The position numbers were made by a program, and so were the translations under genes. Source: Actinospineispora acaciae DSM 45401 (lineage in GTDB: Bacteria; Actinomycetota; Actinomycetes; Mycobacteriales; Pseudonocardiaceae). From it: DNA of 64,000 bases. Shown one piece after another: positions 34,704-43,654 of this stretch (the first letter of the stretch is position 1; each line of letters opens with the position of its first letter). The stretch covers positions 1 to 64,000 of the forward strand of contig NZ_JIAI01000021.1 in assembly GCF_000620785.1 (NCBI RefSeq), in the 5' to 3' direction. Under the pieces are notes generated by a model that was given only the letters and a program-made list of their open reading frames with translations, searched no databases and was not told where the DNA came from.

Positions 34704-35516
34704 CTAGAAGCCGCCCCAGAACCCGCCGTACCCGCCGCTGTCCGAGCGCCGCCAGGCGAACTCGCCGCCGCCGACCGGCGCGCACACCAGCGACTCGCCG
34801 TTCGAGCCGCGGGCGGGCGGCCCCGGCTCGCAGGTCTTGCCGACGCTCGGGTTCGGCCTGGGCGTCGCGGGGTGGCGCCGCTGGCCGGTGGCGCCGCGCC
34901 CGGACTCGTCGTCGGTCCCCTCGTCGCTGTCCTCGCTCGAGGACCCGGAGGAACCGGAGGACTGGGTGGGCGTGGGCACGGCGGGAGCGGGCTTGGCCGG
35001 CGCCTGCGGGACGGCCGGTGCCTGCGGCGCGACCGGAGGGGGCGCGGCGGCCGTCGGGATCGCGTCCGGGATCGGGTCCGGTGCCGGGGCGTTGGCGGCC
35101 GGCGGGTTGGCGGACCCCGGGGAGAGCACGGGCGGTGCCGCCGGGGCGGCCGGTGCCGAGGCCGGCGACGGCGTGCCGAACAGCGTGCGCTCCGGCATCC
35201 CGCTGACCAGGGTGACCACGAACCCGCCCGCGAACGCCAGGCAGAGCACCCCCAGCGCGGCGGAGGCCAGCACGAACCCGCGCGAGCCCCGCTCGCGGCG
35301 CCAGATGATCGCCAGCGGCACCGCGAGGATGGGCACCGCGCCGAGGCCGATCAGCCGGGTCTGCGGGACGGCCACCGCGGCGGCGCAGGCCAGCGCAAGC
35401 ACCAGCGCGACGATGCCGGCCACCAGACCGCCCCGGGCCGGGACCCCCGACATCTGCTCGGTCGGGGCCTCGGGCATCCGCTCGGTCGGGCCGCCGAAGA
35501 GTGAGTCATAGGTCAA
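34704..35516 (-). CDS. Membrane protein with a Pro/Ala-rich stalk and secreted Cys-pair tail
   Basis: A 270-residue protein of unknown function. Two close hydrophobic helices and a third (residues about 30-105) anchor it. Then come about 110 residues rich in Pro, Ala and Ser with an acidic SSSEDSDEGTDDESG run, likely a wall-spanning stalk. The tail (GKTCEPG...GESLVCAP...FAWRR) has two cysteines and a Trp, a pattern seen at the ends of actinomycete surface proteins. The start is uncertain: TTG at 35516 has GAAGGG upstream; an in-frame ATG is at 35477. It is monocistronic. Confidence 0.6.
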   Translation of the reverse strand: MTYDSLFGGPTERMPEAPTEQMSGVPARGGLVAGIVALVLALACAAAVAVPQTRLIGLGAVPILAVPLAIIWRRERGSRGFVLASAALGVLCLAFAGGFVVTLVSGMPERTLFGTPSPASAPAAPAAPPVLSPGSANPPAANAPAPDPIPDAIPTAAAPPPVAPQAPAVPQAPAKPAPAVPTPTQSSGSSGSSSEDSDEGTDDESGRGATGQRRHPATPRPNPSVGKTCEPGPPARGSNGESLVCAPVGGGEFAWRRSDSGGYGGFWGGF

Positions 35517-35653
35517 CGGTATTCACCCTTCGTGACGGGTTGTGCACGCCGGGGCAACCTACCGGAGGGGGATTCTCGGACACGATCGGGTCACGGTTTC
35601 GGTACCGCCCGACGGCGTCGGTTACTCCGGGCACACCCCGTCACGGGGGCGCG

Positions 35654-36478
35654 TCAGGACGCTCTCGCGCTGTCGTCCCCCGACCCGGAGCCGCCCTTGC
35701 GGGCCTCCACGCTGCGGCGCAGCGCCTCCAGCAGGTCGGTCACCTCGGTCGCCTCCGGTGGCGCGGACTCGGCGACGACCTCGTTCCCGGCGCGCTTGTC
35801 CTCGATCAGCTGCTTCACCCGGTCGGTGTGGCTGTCCCGGTAGTCCTCGGGCTGCCACGGCGCGCCCATCGACTCGATCAGCGTGCGGGCCATGTCCAGC
35901 TCCCTGCTGTCCTCGCCGAGCTCGGACGGCTCGGGAAGGAAGTCGAGCTGTTCGCGCGGTTCGCGGATCTCGTCGGCGTAGTACAGCGTCTCCAGCGAGA
36001 GCACCCCGTTCTCCGAGCGCACCGCGCACAGGTACTGCTTGCCGCGCATCACGAAGGTGGCGATCGCGACCCGGTTGGTGGCCGCCATGGCGGCCGCGAG
36101 CAGGGCGTAGACCTTGCCGTTCTCCTCCTTGGTCGGGGCCAGCCAGTAGGTCTTCTGGTAGAAGATCGGGTCGATCTCGTCGAGGTCGACGAACGCGGTC
36201 ACCTCGATCGAGTGCGACCGGCCCGGCGCGATGTCGTCCAGCTCGGCGGGGTCGATGATGATCGTCTGCCCGTCGTTCTCCTCGAGGCCGCGCACGATGT
36301 CCCGGAACGCCACCTCCTCGCCGGTGCGTTCGTTGATCCGTTGGTAGCGGATCCGGTCGGTGGTGCCCCGTTGATACTGGTGGAAGTGCACCGAGTGGTC
36401 CTCGGTGGCGCTGTAGAGCCCCACCGGGACGGTCACCAGCCCGAATGTGATCGAGCCGGTCCAGATTGCGCGTGGCAC
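35654..36478 (-). CDS. ku: Ku homologue, non-homologous end-joining protein
   Basis: A 274-residue bacterial Ku: MPRAIWTGSITFGLVTVPVGLYSATE at the start, HFHQYQ, VDLDEIDPIFYQKTYWLAP in the ring, and ELDMARTLIESMGAPWQPEDYRD near the end, followed by a short C-terminal tail with few lysines. It binds broken DNA ends and recruits ligase LigD. LigD is often nearby in actinomycetes but is not in the adjacent sequence here. The next gene upstream on this strand is 81 bases away and unrelated. Confidence 0.95.
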   Translation of the reverse strand: MPRAIWTGSITFGLVTVPVGLYSATEDHSVHFHQYQRGTTDRIRYQRINERTGEEVAFRDIVRGLEENDGQTIIIDPAELDDIAPGRSHSIEVTAFVDLDEIDPIFYQKTYWLAPTKEENGKVYALLAAAMAATNRVAIATFVMRGKQYLCAVRSENGVLSLETLYYADEIREPREQLDFLPEPSELGEDSRELDMARTLIESMGAPWQPEDYRDSHTDRVKQLIEDKRAGNEVVAESAPPEATEVTDLLEALRRSVEARKGGSGSGDDSARAS

Positions 36479-36559
36479 GGTTCTCTCCTCCCGTTTGTAT
36501 CAAGCGTCCGGGGTCAGTGGGGGTTGCGCAAGGGCGTTCCGCCTGGTCAATGGGCGGGT

Positions 36560-37450
36560 TCAGGGCTCCAGTGCGGCCAGCCGGTCCTGGGCGACGGCGC
36601 GGCGGCGCAGTGCCTCGCGCAGGGCGCGGTCGGTGTCCTCGCGGTCGCGGCGGGCGGTGCGGGCGCGCAGCCGGGCGTCCCGTTCGGCCCGCTCGGCGGC
36701 CACCAGCTCGGCCCGCAGGTCGGCCACCTTCTGGTGAGCGGCGGTCTCTTCGGCGGCGGCGTCGTCGTGGGCCCGTTGCGCGGCGGCGTGCCTGTCTTCG
36801 GCGTCGGCCACCGCCGACTCGGTGCGGTCCAGCTCGGCGCGGGCGCGCAGCAGGGTCGAGCTGGGCGTGGCCGGGCGCGCGGCGGGTGGCTCCTTGGGGC
36901 GCTCGGCCGGTCTGGGGGCGGCGGCTGGCTTGGGCGCGGGCGTGGCGCCGGGGGTTGCGGACGGCCAGGTCACCGCGCCGGGGTCGGCGGCCTTGTCCGC
37001 GTCGGCCAGCTCCTTGGGCGAGGCCAGCCGCCCTCGGGCCAGCGCCCGCGCCGCCTCCGGCGTGGTCAGGGCGGCGGCGAACGTGTCCTCCAGCTCGCGA
37101 CCGACCGACTCGCTGACCGGTTCCCCCAGCTCCCTGGTGAGCCCGGTCAGCTCCGCGATCAGCTCGCGCCGCCGCCCGGACAGCCGGCGCAGCTCCGCCC
37201 CGTCCAGGTTGGCGTGCGCGCCGCGCATCGCCTCACCCAGCTCGGCCAGCTCGACCAGCCGCTCCGGTTGTTGCCGCGCGAGCTGGTTGACCAGCCAGGC
37301 GGCCACCGTCGGGCGGCGCAACCGGCCGATCGCGGCGGCCAGGTCCCGTTCGCCCTCGGACTTCGCCCGCTTGGCGCGCTCGTCCCGTGCCTTGGTGAAC
37401 TCGTCGCGAGGCAGCCCGTACAGCTCGTCGGCCACCTCGTCGAGATCCAC
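36560..37450 (-). CDS. Conserved hypothetical coiled-coil protein
   Basis: A 296-residue cytoplasmic protein without signal peptide. The N-terminal part (about 1-150) is helical with a recurring actinobacterial segment LRRPTVAAWLVNQLARQQPE and LSGRRRELIAELTG. A Pro/Ala linker follows (about 155-200), then a long Ala/Arg/Glu-rich coiled coil to the end (DRTESAVADAEDRHAAAQRAH and onward). I recognise it as a conserved actinomycete hypothetical but cannot assign a function. It sits upstream of ku on the same strand and may share its transcript. Confidence 0.7.
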   Translation of the reverse strand: MDLDEVADELYGLPRDEFTKARDERAKRAKSEGERDLAAAIGRLRRPTVAAWLVNQLARQQPERLVELAELGEAMRGAHANLDGAELRRLSGRRRELIAELTGLTRELGEPVSESVGRELEDTFAAALTTPEAARALARGRLASPKELADADKAADPGAVTWPSATPGATPAPKPAAAPRPAERPKEPPAARPATPSSTLLRARAELDRTESAVADAEDRHAAAQRAHDDAAAEETAAHQKVADLRAELVAAERAERDARLRARTARRDREDTDRALREALRRRAVAQDRLAALEP

Positions 37451-37499
37451 CCGCCCAGCTTGTCATGTCCCGTGATGTGACGCCGCTAGCATCGGTTCG

Positions 37500-38447
37500 G
37501 TGACCTTGCGGAGGCGGTGCCTGGCGGTGGCGGTGGGGCTGGCCGCCGTGGTCGTCCTGGCCGGTTGCGGCAAGCACGGCTCGACCAGCTCGCCGCCCGG
37601 CCCGAGCGGCCCCGCCGGCGTGGGCACGCCCGAACCGCAGACCAACTGCACCAAGAAGGCCACCGACGCCTCCGGCCTGGAGCGGGCGCTGTCCGAGGCC
37701 TCGTCCGGCGACGTCGTGTGCGTGACCGGCGACCTCGGCGACGCCCGCCTCAAGATCGACAAGGGCGGCTCGGAGTCGTCCCCGCTGCGGGTGCTCGGCG
37801 ACGGCCGGACCAAGGTCAAGGGCATCAGCGTGGCCGCGGACAACGTGGTGGTGGACGGCTTCGTGGCCGACGAGCCCAAGGCGCCGGGCGCGTCGCTGAA
37901 GGGCAGCAACATCACGCTGCGCAACACCGCGATCAACGGCCCGCGCCGCGACGACGGGGACGGCATCCGGTTCTGGGGCAGCAACATCAGGATCGAGCAC
38001 AACACGATCACCGACACCCGCAACGCCAAGGGCGCGCACGCGGACTGCATGCAGACCTTCGCCACCGACGACGACAACCCGGCCAGCCAGGACGTCCTGA
38101 TCGACAGCAACCGCTGCGAGAAGATCGACAACAACTGCCTGATCGTGGAGGGGCCGAACAGCGAGGCCGGCGACGGCAGCGGCGACGGCGAGACCAGGAA
38201 CATCACGTTCAGCAACAACTACTGCGAGAACAAGGCCGCCCAGGCCGTCCTGATCGACGACACCGACCATGCGGTGATCACCGGCAACGAGATCGTGGGC
38301 GACATCAACCACGCGTTCGCGCTGCAGAACAAGGCGACCAACGCGGTGGTCAACGGAAACAAGGCGCGGTCGGTACGCTACGAGGTGGGCATGGACCGCT
38401 CGTCGCGGTCCGGCTACCAGGGACCGGAGCCGGGCGGCGCCCCCTAG
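37500..38447 (+). CDS. Parallel beta-helix lipoprotein
   Basis: A 315-residue exported lipoprotein with lipobox VLAGC and a short Ser/Pro-rich linker. The body has repeating right-handed beta-helix rungs: GSNITLRNTAINGP, GSNIRIEHNTITD, SQDVLIDSNRCEKI, TRNITFSNNYCEN, DHAVITGNEIVG. Such folds bind or cleave polysaccharides; no pectate-lyase calcium site is obvious. It has a GTG start just after the divergent hypothetical gene. It converges on a GH43 gene with a shared hairpin terminator, so the two may act on the same glycan (weak inference). Confidence 0.78.
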   Translation: MTLRRRCLAVAVGLAAVVVLAGCGKHGSTSSPPGPSGPAGVGTPEPQTNCTKKATDASGLERALSEASSGDVVCVTGDLGDARLKIDKGGSESSPLRVLGDGRTKVKGISVAADNVVVDGFVADEPKAPGASLKGSNITLRNTAINGPRRDDGDGIRFWGSNIRIEHNTITDTRNAKGAHADCMQTFATDDDNPASQDVLIDSNRCEKIDNNCLIVEGPNSEAGDGSGDGETRNITFSNNYCENKAAQAVLIDDTDHAVITGNEIVGDINHAFALQNKATNAVVNGNKARSVRYEVGMDRSSRSGYQGPEPGGAP

Positions 38448-38448
38448 T

Positions 38449-38490
38449 CGTGAGTGGTTAGGGCCGCCATGACGGCCCTAACCACTCACG
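38449..38490. terminator. Dispersed hairpin terminator, copy 2
   Basis: A perfect 18-bp stem with a 6-base loop, fitting exactly between the convergent stops at 38447 and 38492. The arm CGTGAGTGGTTAGGGCCG differs from copy 3 by one base that is compensated on the other arm, so the stem is under selection. Confidence 0.88.
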
Positions 38491-38491
38491 G

Positions 38492-39505
38492 TCAGGGGGC
38501 ACGTCGGGTGGGCGCCTTCGCCACGTTGTTCAGCTCGAGGACCGGGTTGCCGTCCGAGTCCCAGCTCAGGCCGGAGGCGAACATGGCCCGCGACTCGCCG
38601 CCGGTGTAGGCGTGGAACAGCAGGTAGTCGTGCTTCGAGCCGGGGATCACGTCCTGGCCGCCGGGGTTGGTCATCGCGCCGCCGAGGGTGTCCTTGTTCA
38701 GGAACTGGCCGGGGTGCTTGACGAACGTGCTGGCCAGCGACTCCGACGTCGCGTAGTTCACGAAGTACTTGCCGCTGTTGTAGGCGTTGCCGGAGTAGAA
38801 CAGCACGTACCTGTCGCCGTGGTGGACCAGGGTCGGCGCCTCGATGATGTTGCCTTCCTCCGGCCGGTCGGACTGGATCAGCGCCCGCCGCTCGCCCACC
38901 GAGGTCATGCCGTCGACCGAGACCTGCTGCAGCCAGATCGTGGACCTGCCCCGGCCGCTGGTGTAGAGCAGGTACTGCTTGCCGTCGGTGTCGGTGAACG
39001 CCTTCGGGTCGATGCTGTCGACGTCCTCGGGCCGGCAGACCAGCGGCTTGGACCCGACCGGCTTGAACGGCCCCTGCGGCGAGGAGGCCAGCGCGACGCC
39101 GATGCACTGCACGTTCTGGTTGGCCGCTCGCGCGGTGAAGTAGAGGATGTAGCTGCCGTCGCTGCGCGCGGCCACCTCGGGCGCCCACACGTTGCCGTGC
39201 CCGACGCCCTCCTTGTTCACCCAGGCGGGCAGCTCGGGCAGCGCGTCGCCGACCTCGGTCCACCTGCCGGTCAGGCTCGGGGACTTCTGCACCGGCACGT
39301 GCCAGACCTGCTTGTTGTAGCTGCTCCCGGTGGAATAGGCGTAGTAGGTGCTACCTACGGCCAGCACGGCGGGGTCGGGAAAGTCACGCGCAATGACCGG
39401 CTGAATTGCCCCGCCCGTCGCCGCCGTGGTGGCGGCCACAACGGCTGCGACCACGGGACCGGTTGTTAGCAGGCGAGCCCAGCCGCCGCGAGGAATGGGA
39501 GACAT
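38492..39505 (-). CDS. Secreted glycoside hydrolase family 43
   Basis: A 337-residue five-bladed beta-propeller glycosidase. The N-terminal region is hydrophobic (signal peptide to about residue 33). Catalytic landmarks are the general base Asp in IARDFPDPAV, the middle Asp in DSIDPKAF and the acid Glu in GNIIEAPTLV, with VWAPEV in the first blade. GH43 enzymes cleave arabinose- or xylose-containing plant polysaccharides such as arabinan and xylan. It is monocistronic. Confidence 0.88.
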   Translation of the reverse strand: MSPIPRGGWARLLTTGPVVAAVVAATTAATGGAIQPVIARDFPDPAVLAVGSTYYAYSTGSSYNKQVWHVPVQKSPSLTGRWTEVGDALPELPAWVNKEGVGHGNVWAPEVAARSDGSYILYFTARAANQNVQCIGVALASSPQGPFKPVGSKPLVCRPEDVDSIDPKAFTDTDGKQYLLYTSGRGRSTIWLQQVSVDGMTSVGERRALIQSDRPEEGNIIEAPTLVHHGDRYVLFYSGNAYNSGKYFVNYATSESLASTFVKHPGQFLNKDTLGGAMTNPGGQDVIPGSKHDYLLFHAYTGGESRAMFASGLSWDSDGNPVLELNNVAKAPTRRAP

Positions 39506-39619
39506 CAGGAACAGACAGTAGCTTGCCGGTCGACGCGGACTTGAGTCGTTTTACTCGAAAGTATGAACCTTGGCTTGAGGGCTGTTACTTACCGCGATCG
39601 ATGAGTTAGGGCCCGCCGG

Positions 39620-39844
39620 TCAGCCGCATCCGCAGGCGCCGCCGCAGCAGCCACCCCCGCCGCCGCCGACCGCCGCCGGCGCGGTGCCCGTCATGGCCAC
39701 GGTGGAGAGCAGCTTGACGGTGTCCTGGTGGCCATCAGGGCAGGTCGCGGGCTCGCGAGCGGCACTCATCGGGCGGGACACCTCGAACACGCCGTCGGCG
39801 CCGAGTGCGACGCAGTCGCGGCAGCGGAACTCGTAGCGGGGCAT
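39620..39844 (-). CDS. FmdB-family zinc-ribbon protein
   Basis: A 74-residue protein starting MPRYEFRCRDC, with the second half of a zinc ribbon at CPDGH. The C-terminal 15 residues are Gly/Cys-rich (GGGGGGCCGGACGCG), as in many actinobacterial FmdB-type proteins. The role is unknown; such proteins are often called putative regulators. It is a single gene. Confidence 0.8.
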   Translation of the reverse strand: MPRYEFRCRDCVALGADGVFEVSRPMSAAREPATCPDGHQDTVKLLSTVAMTGTAPAAVGGGGGGCCGGACGCG

Positions 39845-39900
39845 CCGAGCATCCTAGCGCCGGTCGCCTCACAGGGGGACGACGTGCAACGTTATTCTTT

Positions 39901-40878
39901 TCAGGAAATACGGTCGGTACGCGTGTGGCATTCGTGATCCCGACCTTCCGGCGGCGTGTCAAGAGGGCTCGCCGGGATTGTTGTCGCGGCTTTGACCCCG
40001 AACGGACCTGCATTCACCCGGTGTTCTGTGGTATTGCGGTGGCCGAGTAATCCCAGGGCGAACCGGGCGTACTCGATGGCGATCCGCTCGGGCGTGTCGG
40101 GGCCGGTGGGGCGAAACCATTGCGTGAGCGAGGTGCACATGGTGGCGATCGCGCGGCCGGCGTGGCGGGGGCTGGTGGTGTGCAGGTCGCCGTCCGCGAT
40201 GGCGTGGTCGATGGCGGTGTCGAGCAGGTGCTGCACGTCGTTGCGCAGCCCGGCGATGCGGCGGCGGTTGGCCGGCTCCAGCCCGCGCATCTCGCTGGCG
40301 CCGATCGCGGCCAGCTCCCGGCGGTGGGTGTGGAACAGCGCGAGCGCCTGCACCATCAGCCGCACCCTGGCGACGCCGCCTCGGCTGTGCTCGTCGCCGA
40401 GGGCCTCCCGGTCCGCCGCGTGCATCCGCCAGATCAGGTCGGCCATGGTCAGGTCCAGCGTGGTGACCAGCAGCTCCTGCTTGCTGCGGTAGTGGTGGTA
40501 CACGCCGGGCACGCTCATCCGGGCCAGCCGGGCGATGGAGCGCATGGTGGCGCCGTGGTAGCCGGTGCGGACGAACGCGGTGATCGCGGCGGCCAGCACC
40601 GGGTCGATGGGCAGCGGCGCGAACGTCCGCCAGTCCGCCGCCGATCCGGGCGGCGGCGTCTCGTCGGGCGGCGGGGCCGGGCCGCGGCCGGGGGCGAGCA
40701 GTCGATCGGGGGTGGTGCCCAGCGCGGCGGCGATGTCGTGCAGCCGGCCGACCTCCAGCCCGGTCCTGCCGGTCTCGATCGCGCTCAACGTCGCCGGGCT
40801 CACCCCGATCCGGCGGGCCAGCTCGCGCAGCGACAGCCCGGCGACCAGCCGCGACTCCCGCACCGTGTGGCCGGTCAT
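39901..40878 (-). CDS. Two-headed regulator: XRE-type HTH fused to a TetR domain
   Basis: A 325-residue protein with two DNA-binding domains. Residues 5-62 are a Cro/cI HTH (RESRLVAGLSLRELARRIGVSPATLSAIETGRTGLEVGRL). Residues about 88-145 are a TetR HTH (AAITAFVRTGYHGATMRSIARLARMSVPGVYHHYRSKQELLV), followed by a TetR-type ligand domain. The ATG at 40878 has no ribosome site; a TATCCT hexamer ends 7 bases upstream, so the mRNA may be leaderless. A palindrome covers that promoter. It is divergent from the cyclase/CoA-ligase operon, its likely target together with itself. Confidence 0.85.
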   Translation of the reverse strand: MTGHTVRESRLVAGLSLRELARRIGVSPATLSAIETGRTGLEVGRLHDIAAALGTTPDRLLAPGRGPAPPPDETPPPGSAADWRTFAPLPIDPVLAAAITAFVRTGYHGATMRSIARLARMSVPGVYHHYRSKQELLVTTLDLTMADLIWRMHAADREALGDEHSRGGVARVRLMVQALALFHTHRRELAAIGASEMRGLEPANRRRIAGLRNDVQHLLDTAIDHAIADGDLHTTSPRHAGRAIATMCTSLTQWFRPTGPDTPERIAIEYARFALGLLGHRNTTEHRVNAGPFGVKAATTIPASPLDTPPEGRDHECHTRTDRIS

Positions 40879-40880
40879 GC

Positions 40881-40899
40881 TGTTCAGGATAACTGAACA
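40881..40899. promoter_or_regulatory. Operator palindrome at the XRE-TetR promoter
   Basis: TGTTCAG-GATAA-CTGAACA, a perfect 7-bp inverted repeat with 5-base spacer, starts two bases upstream of the regulator ATG and contains the candidate -10 (TATCCT on the minus strand). Binding here would block the regulator's own transcription. Confidence 0.65.
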
Positions 40900-41027
40900 C
40901 ACGGTCCGTCCGGCTCCACCGTTCTTCCCATTGCACGCCCACCCGGCCGATGGAAAAGTGTGGCACGTCATAGTGCCGGCCGAACGAGCGGTCGGTCAGT
41001 GCTGGACGAGCGGAGAAGGTGGCCGGG

Positions 41028-41981
41028 GTGGCTGAGCCGAAGACCATGTCCGAGCTGTTGCGCGACGCCCCGAAGAACTGGGGCAAGTGGGGCGACGACG
41101 ACGAGGTCGGCGCGCTGAACTACCTGACCCCGGCCGAGGTGCTGCGCGGCGTCGCGCACGTCAGGTCGGGCACGGTGTTCACCCTGCAGCGGCTGATCAA
41201 CGACCCGAAGGGCGACCCGTGCTGGCCCGGCCGCACGCCGGCGGAGCGCACGATGATCGTCGACGAGTCCACCTGGGACGGCGACGACGCGCCGGCCTTC
41301 CCGGGCGGCCTGCACTACGCCGACGACAAGATCAACGCCTTCCTGCAGGGCTCCACGCAGTACGACGCGCTGGGCCACGTCTGGTACGACGGCACGATCT
41401 GGAACGGGCACGACGCGCGCACCACCGTCGGCGGGCTGGACATCGCCAGCGTCGAGCCGATCGCCGAGCGCGGCGTGGTCGGGCGGGGCGTGCTGCTCGA
41501 CATCGCCCGGTTCCGGGGCAAGGAGCACCTGGACAACGGCGAGACGTTCACCCACGAGGACCTCGAGGCGTGCGCCAAGGCCCAGGGCCACACCATCGAG
41601 CCGCACGACGTGCTGCTCATCCGCACCAACTTCCTCAAGCTGTTCTTCGACAGGGGCGAGGAGTTCTACCAGGACTTCGTCGAGCCCGGCCTCACCTACA
41701 GCCCGGAGCTGGTCCGCTGGTTCGCCGACCGGGAGATCCCCAACCTGGTCACCGACACCATGGCCAACGAGGTGACCTACGAGCCGGCCACCGGCATCGC
41801 GCTGCCCCTGCACTGCGCGCTCATGCGCAACCTGGGCGTCACCCTGACCGAGATCTGCGACCTGGAGAAGCTGGCCGCGAGCTGCGCCGAGGACGGCCAG
41901 TACACGTTCCTCTACGCCGCCGCCCCGCTCAAGGTGCACCGCGCCGCCGGCTCGCCGGTCAACCCGCTGGCGATCAAATGA
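41028..41981 (+). CDS. Cyclase family protein, copy 2
   Basis: A 317-residue PF04199-type hydrolase, paralogue of the 11.1 kb gene: NWGKWGDDDEVGALNYLTPAE at the start, STQYDALGHVWYDGTIWNG at the metal site, GRGVLLDIARFRG, HDVLLIRTNF, and the end NPLAIK. GTG at 41028 has GGAGAA 10 bases upstream; GTG 41019 is too close and ATG 41046 is possible. The stop overlaps the ligase ATG (ATGA), so ring opening and CoA activation are probably sequential steps on one compound (inference). Confidence 0.86.
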   Translation: MAEPKTMSELLRDAPKNWGKWGDDDEVGALNYLTPAEVLRGVAHVRSGTVFTLQRLINDPKGDPCWPGRTPAERTMIVDESTWDGDDAPAFPGGLHYADDKINAFLQGSTQYDALGHVWYDGTIWNGHDARTTVGGLDIASVEPIAERGVVGRGVLLDIARFRGKEHLDNGETFTHEDLEACAKAQGHTIEPHDVLLIRTNFLKLFFDRGEEFYQDFVEPGLTYSPELVRWFADREIPNLVTDTMANEVTYEPATGIALPLHCALMRNLGVTLTEICDLEKLAASCAEDGQYTFLYAAAPLKVHRAAGSPVNPLAIK

Positions 41982-43654
41982 CCGTCTACACGGACCGGCC
42001 CTGGCTCGGGCGGTACACCGACGGGCTGCCGGCGGACATCACCGCCGATCACGCCACCATGCTGGAGCTGTTCCGGGCCTCGGTGGCGCGCGCCCCGGAC
42101 ACCGAGGCGATCCGCTACTTCGACGGCGTGCTCACCGTGGCCGAGCTGGACGCGGCGTCCGACTCGCTGGCCGTGGCGCTGGCCGCGCACGGGTTCGCCG
42201 CCGGCGACCGGCTGGCGGTGTACACCCAGAACAACCCGGCGTTCGTGATCGCCCTGCTCGGCGCCTGGAAGGCCGGCGGCGCCGCGGTGGCGATCAACCC
42301 GATGAACAAGGCCCGCGAGCTGACGTACCTGCTCGCCGACTCCGGGGCCAGCGCGCTGCTCTGCCTCGACGAGCTGTACGAGTCGGTGGCCAGGGACGTG
42401 GTGCGCGAGGGCGAGGGCGTCCAGGTACACACCGTGATCACCTGCTCGGCCCTGGACTGGCAGACCCGGGGCGACCCCCGGCTGTTCGCCGGCGCTCAGG
42501 GCACGAAACGCCCGCTCGGCACGTTCGACCTGCTGGAACTGCTCGACGACTACGCCGGCCGCCACCCGCACGCGCCCGCCCCCCAGCCCGACGACGTGGC
42601 CATCCTGACCTACACCTCGGGCACCACCGGCGTTCCCAAGGGTGCCATGAACACCCACGCCAACCTGGCGTTCAACTCCCAGACCTACCGCGAGTGGATG
42701 GGCCTGACGCCCGAGGACAGCGTGCTCGGCGTGGCGCCGCTGTTCCACATCACCGGCCTGGTCGGGCACGTCGGGGTCGCGCTGTTGCTGCCCTGCCCGC
42801 TGGTGCTCGCGCACCGGTTCGAGCCGAACGTGGTGATCGACGCGATCCGCGAGCACCGCCCGACCTTCACCGTCGGCGCGATCACCGTGTTCATCGCGCT
42901 CGCGGGCGTGGACGGCGTGGGCAAGGAGGACTTCGCCTCGTTCCGCATGCTCTACTCCGGCGGCGCCCCGATCGCGCCCGCGGTCACCGACCGCTTCGAG
43001 GAGCAGACCGGCCTGTACATCCACAACATCTACGGCTTGACCGAGACCAGCTCGCCCTCGCACGGGGTGCCGCTCGGGGCGCGGGCGCCGGTGGACCCGA
43101 ACTCCGGGGCGCTGTCCATCGGCGTGCCGGTGTTCAACACCGTGGTGCGGATCCTGGACGAGGAGGGCAACGAGCTGCCGGTCGGCGAGGTCGGCGAGAT
43201 CGCCACCTCCGGACCCGAGGTGGTGCCCGGCTACTGGAACAAGCCGGAGGCCACCGCCGAGTCGCTGCCCGGCGGCGAGCTGCGCACCGGCGACGTCGGC
43301 TTCATGGACGCCGACGGCTGGTTCTACATTGTCGACCGCAAGAAGGACATGATCAACGCGGCCGGGTACAAGGTGTGGCCGCGCGAGGTGGAGGACGTGT
43401 TGTACGGGCACCCGGCGGTGCGGGAGGCCGCCGTGGTCGGGGTGCCCGACGAGTACCGGGGCGAGACCGTCAAGGCGTTCGTCTCGCTGCGCCCTGGCGT
43501 CGAGACGACCGAGCAGGAGCTGATCGACTTCTGCCGGCAGCGGATGGCCGCGTACAAGTACCCGAGGTCGGTGGAGTTCATCGACGAACTGCCCAAGACC
43601 ACGACTGGCAAGATCCTGCGGCGTGAGCTTCGAGACGGGGCAGCGGCGGGCTGA
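41978..43654 (+). CDS. Acyl-CoA synthetase (AMP-forming), class I adenylating enzyme
   Basis: A 558-residue ANL-family ligase. It has the P-loop-like LTYTSGTTGVPKGAM, the core YGLTET, the GELRTGDVGFMDADGWFYIVDRKKDMI hinge, and the C-terminal catalytic Lys in TTTGKILRREL. It activates a carboxylate as acyl-AMP and then acyl-CoA. It is coupled to the cyclase gene upstream; the 3' end overlaps the methyltransferase gene by 32 bases. Whether it takes a fatty or aromatic/cyclic acid cannot be told by reading, but the cyclase partner favours a ring-opening product. Confidence 0.9.
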   Translation: MTVYTDRPWLGRYTDGLPADITADHATMLELFRASVARAPDTEAIRYFDGVLTVAELDAASDSLAVALAAHGFAAGDRLAVYTQNNPAFVIALLGAWKAGGAAVAINPMNKARELTYLLADSGASALLCLDELYESVARDVVREGEGVQVHTVITCSALDWQTRGDPRLFAGAQGTKRPLGTFDLLELLDDYAGRHPHAPAPQPDDVAILTYTSGTTGVPKGAMNTHANLAFNSQTYREWMGLTPEDSVLGVAPLFHITGLVGHVGVALLLPCPLVLAHRFEPNVVIDAIREHRPTFTVGAITVFIALAGVDGVGKEDFASFRMLYSGGAPIAPAVTDRFEEQTGLYIHNIYGLTETSSPSHGVPLGARAPVDPNSGALSIGVPVFNTVVRILDEEGNELPVGEVGEIATSGPEVVPGYWNKPEATAESLPGGELRTGDVGFMDADGWFYIVDRKKDMINAAGYKVWPREVEDVLYGHPAVREAAVVGVPDEYRGETVKAFVSLRPGVETTEQELIDFCRQRMAAYKYPRSVEFIDELPKTTTGKILRRELRDGAAAG

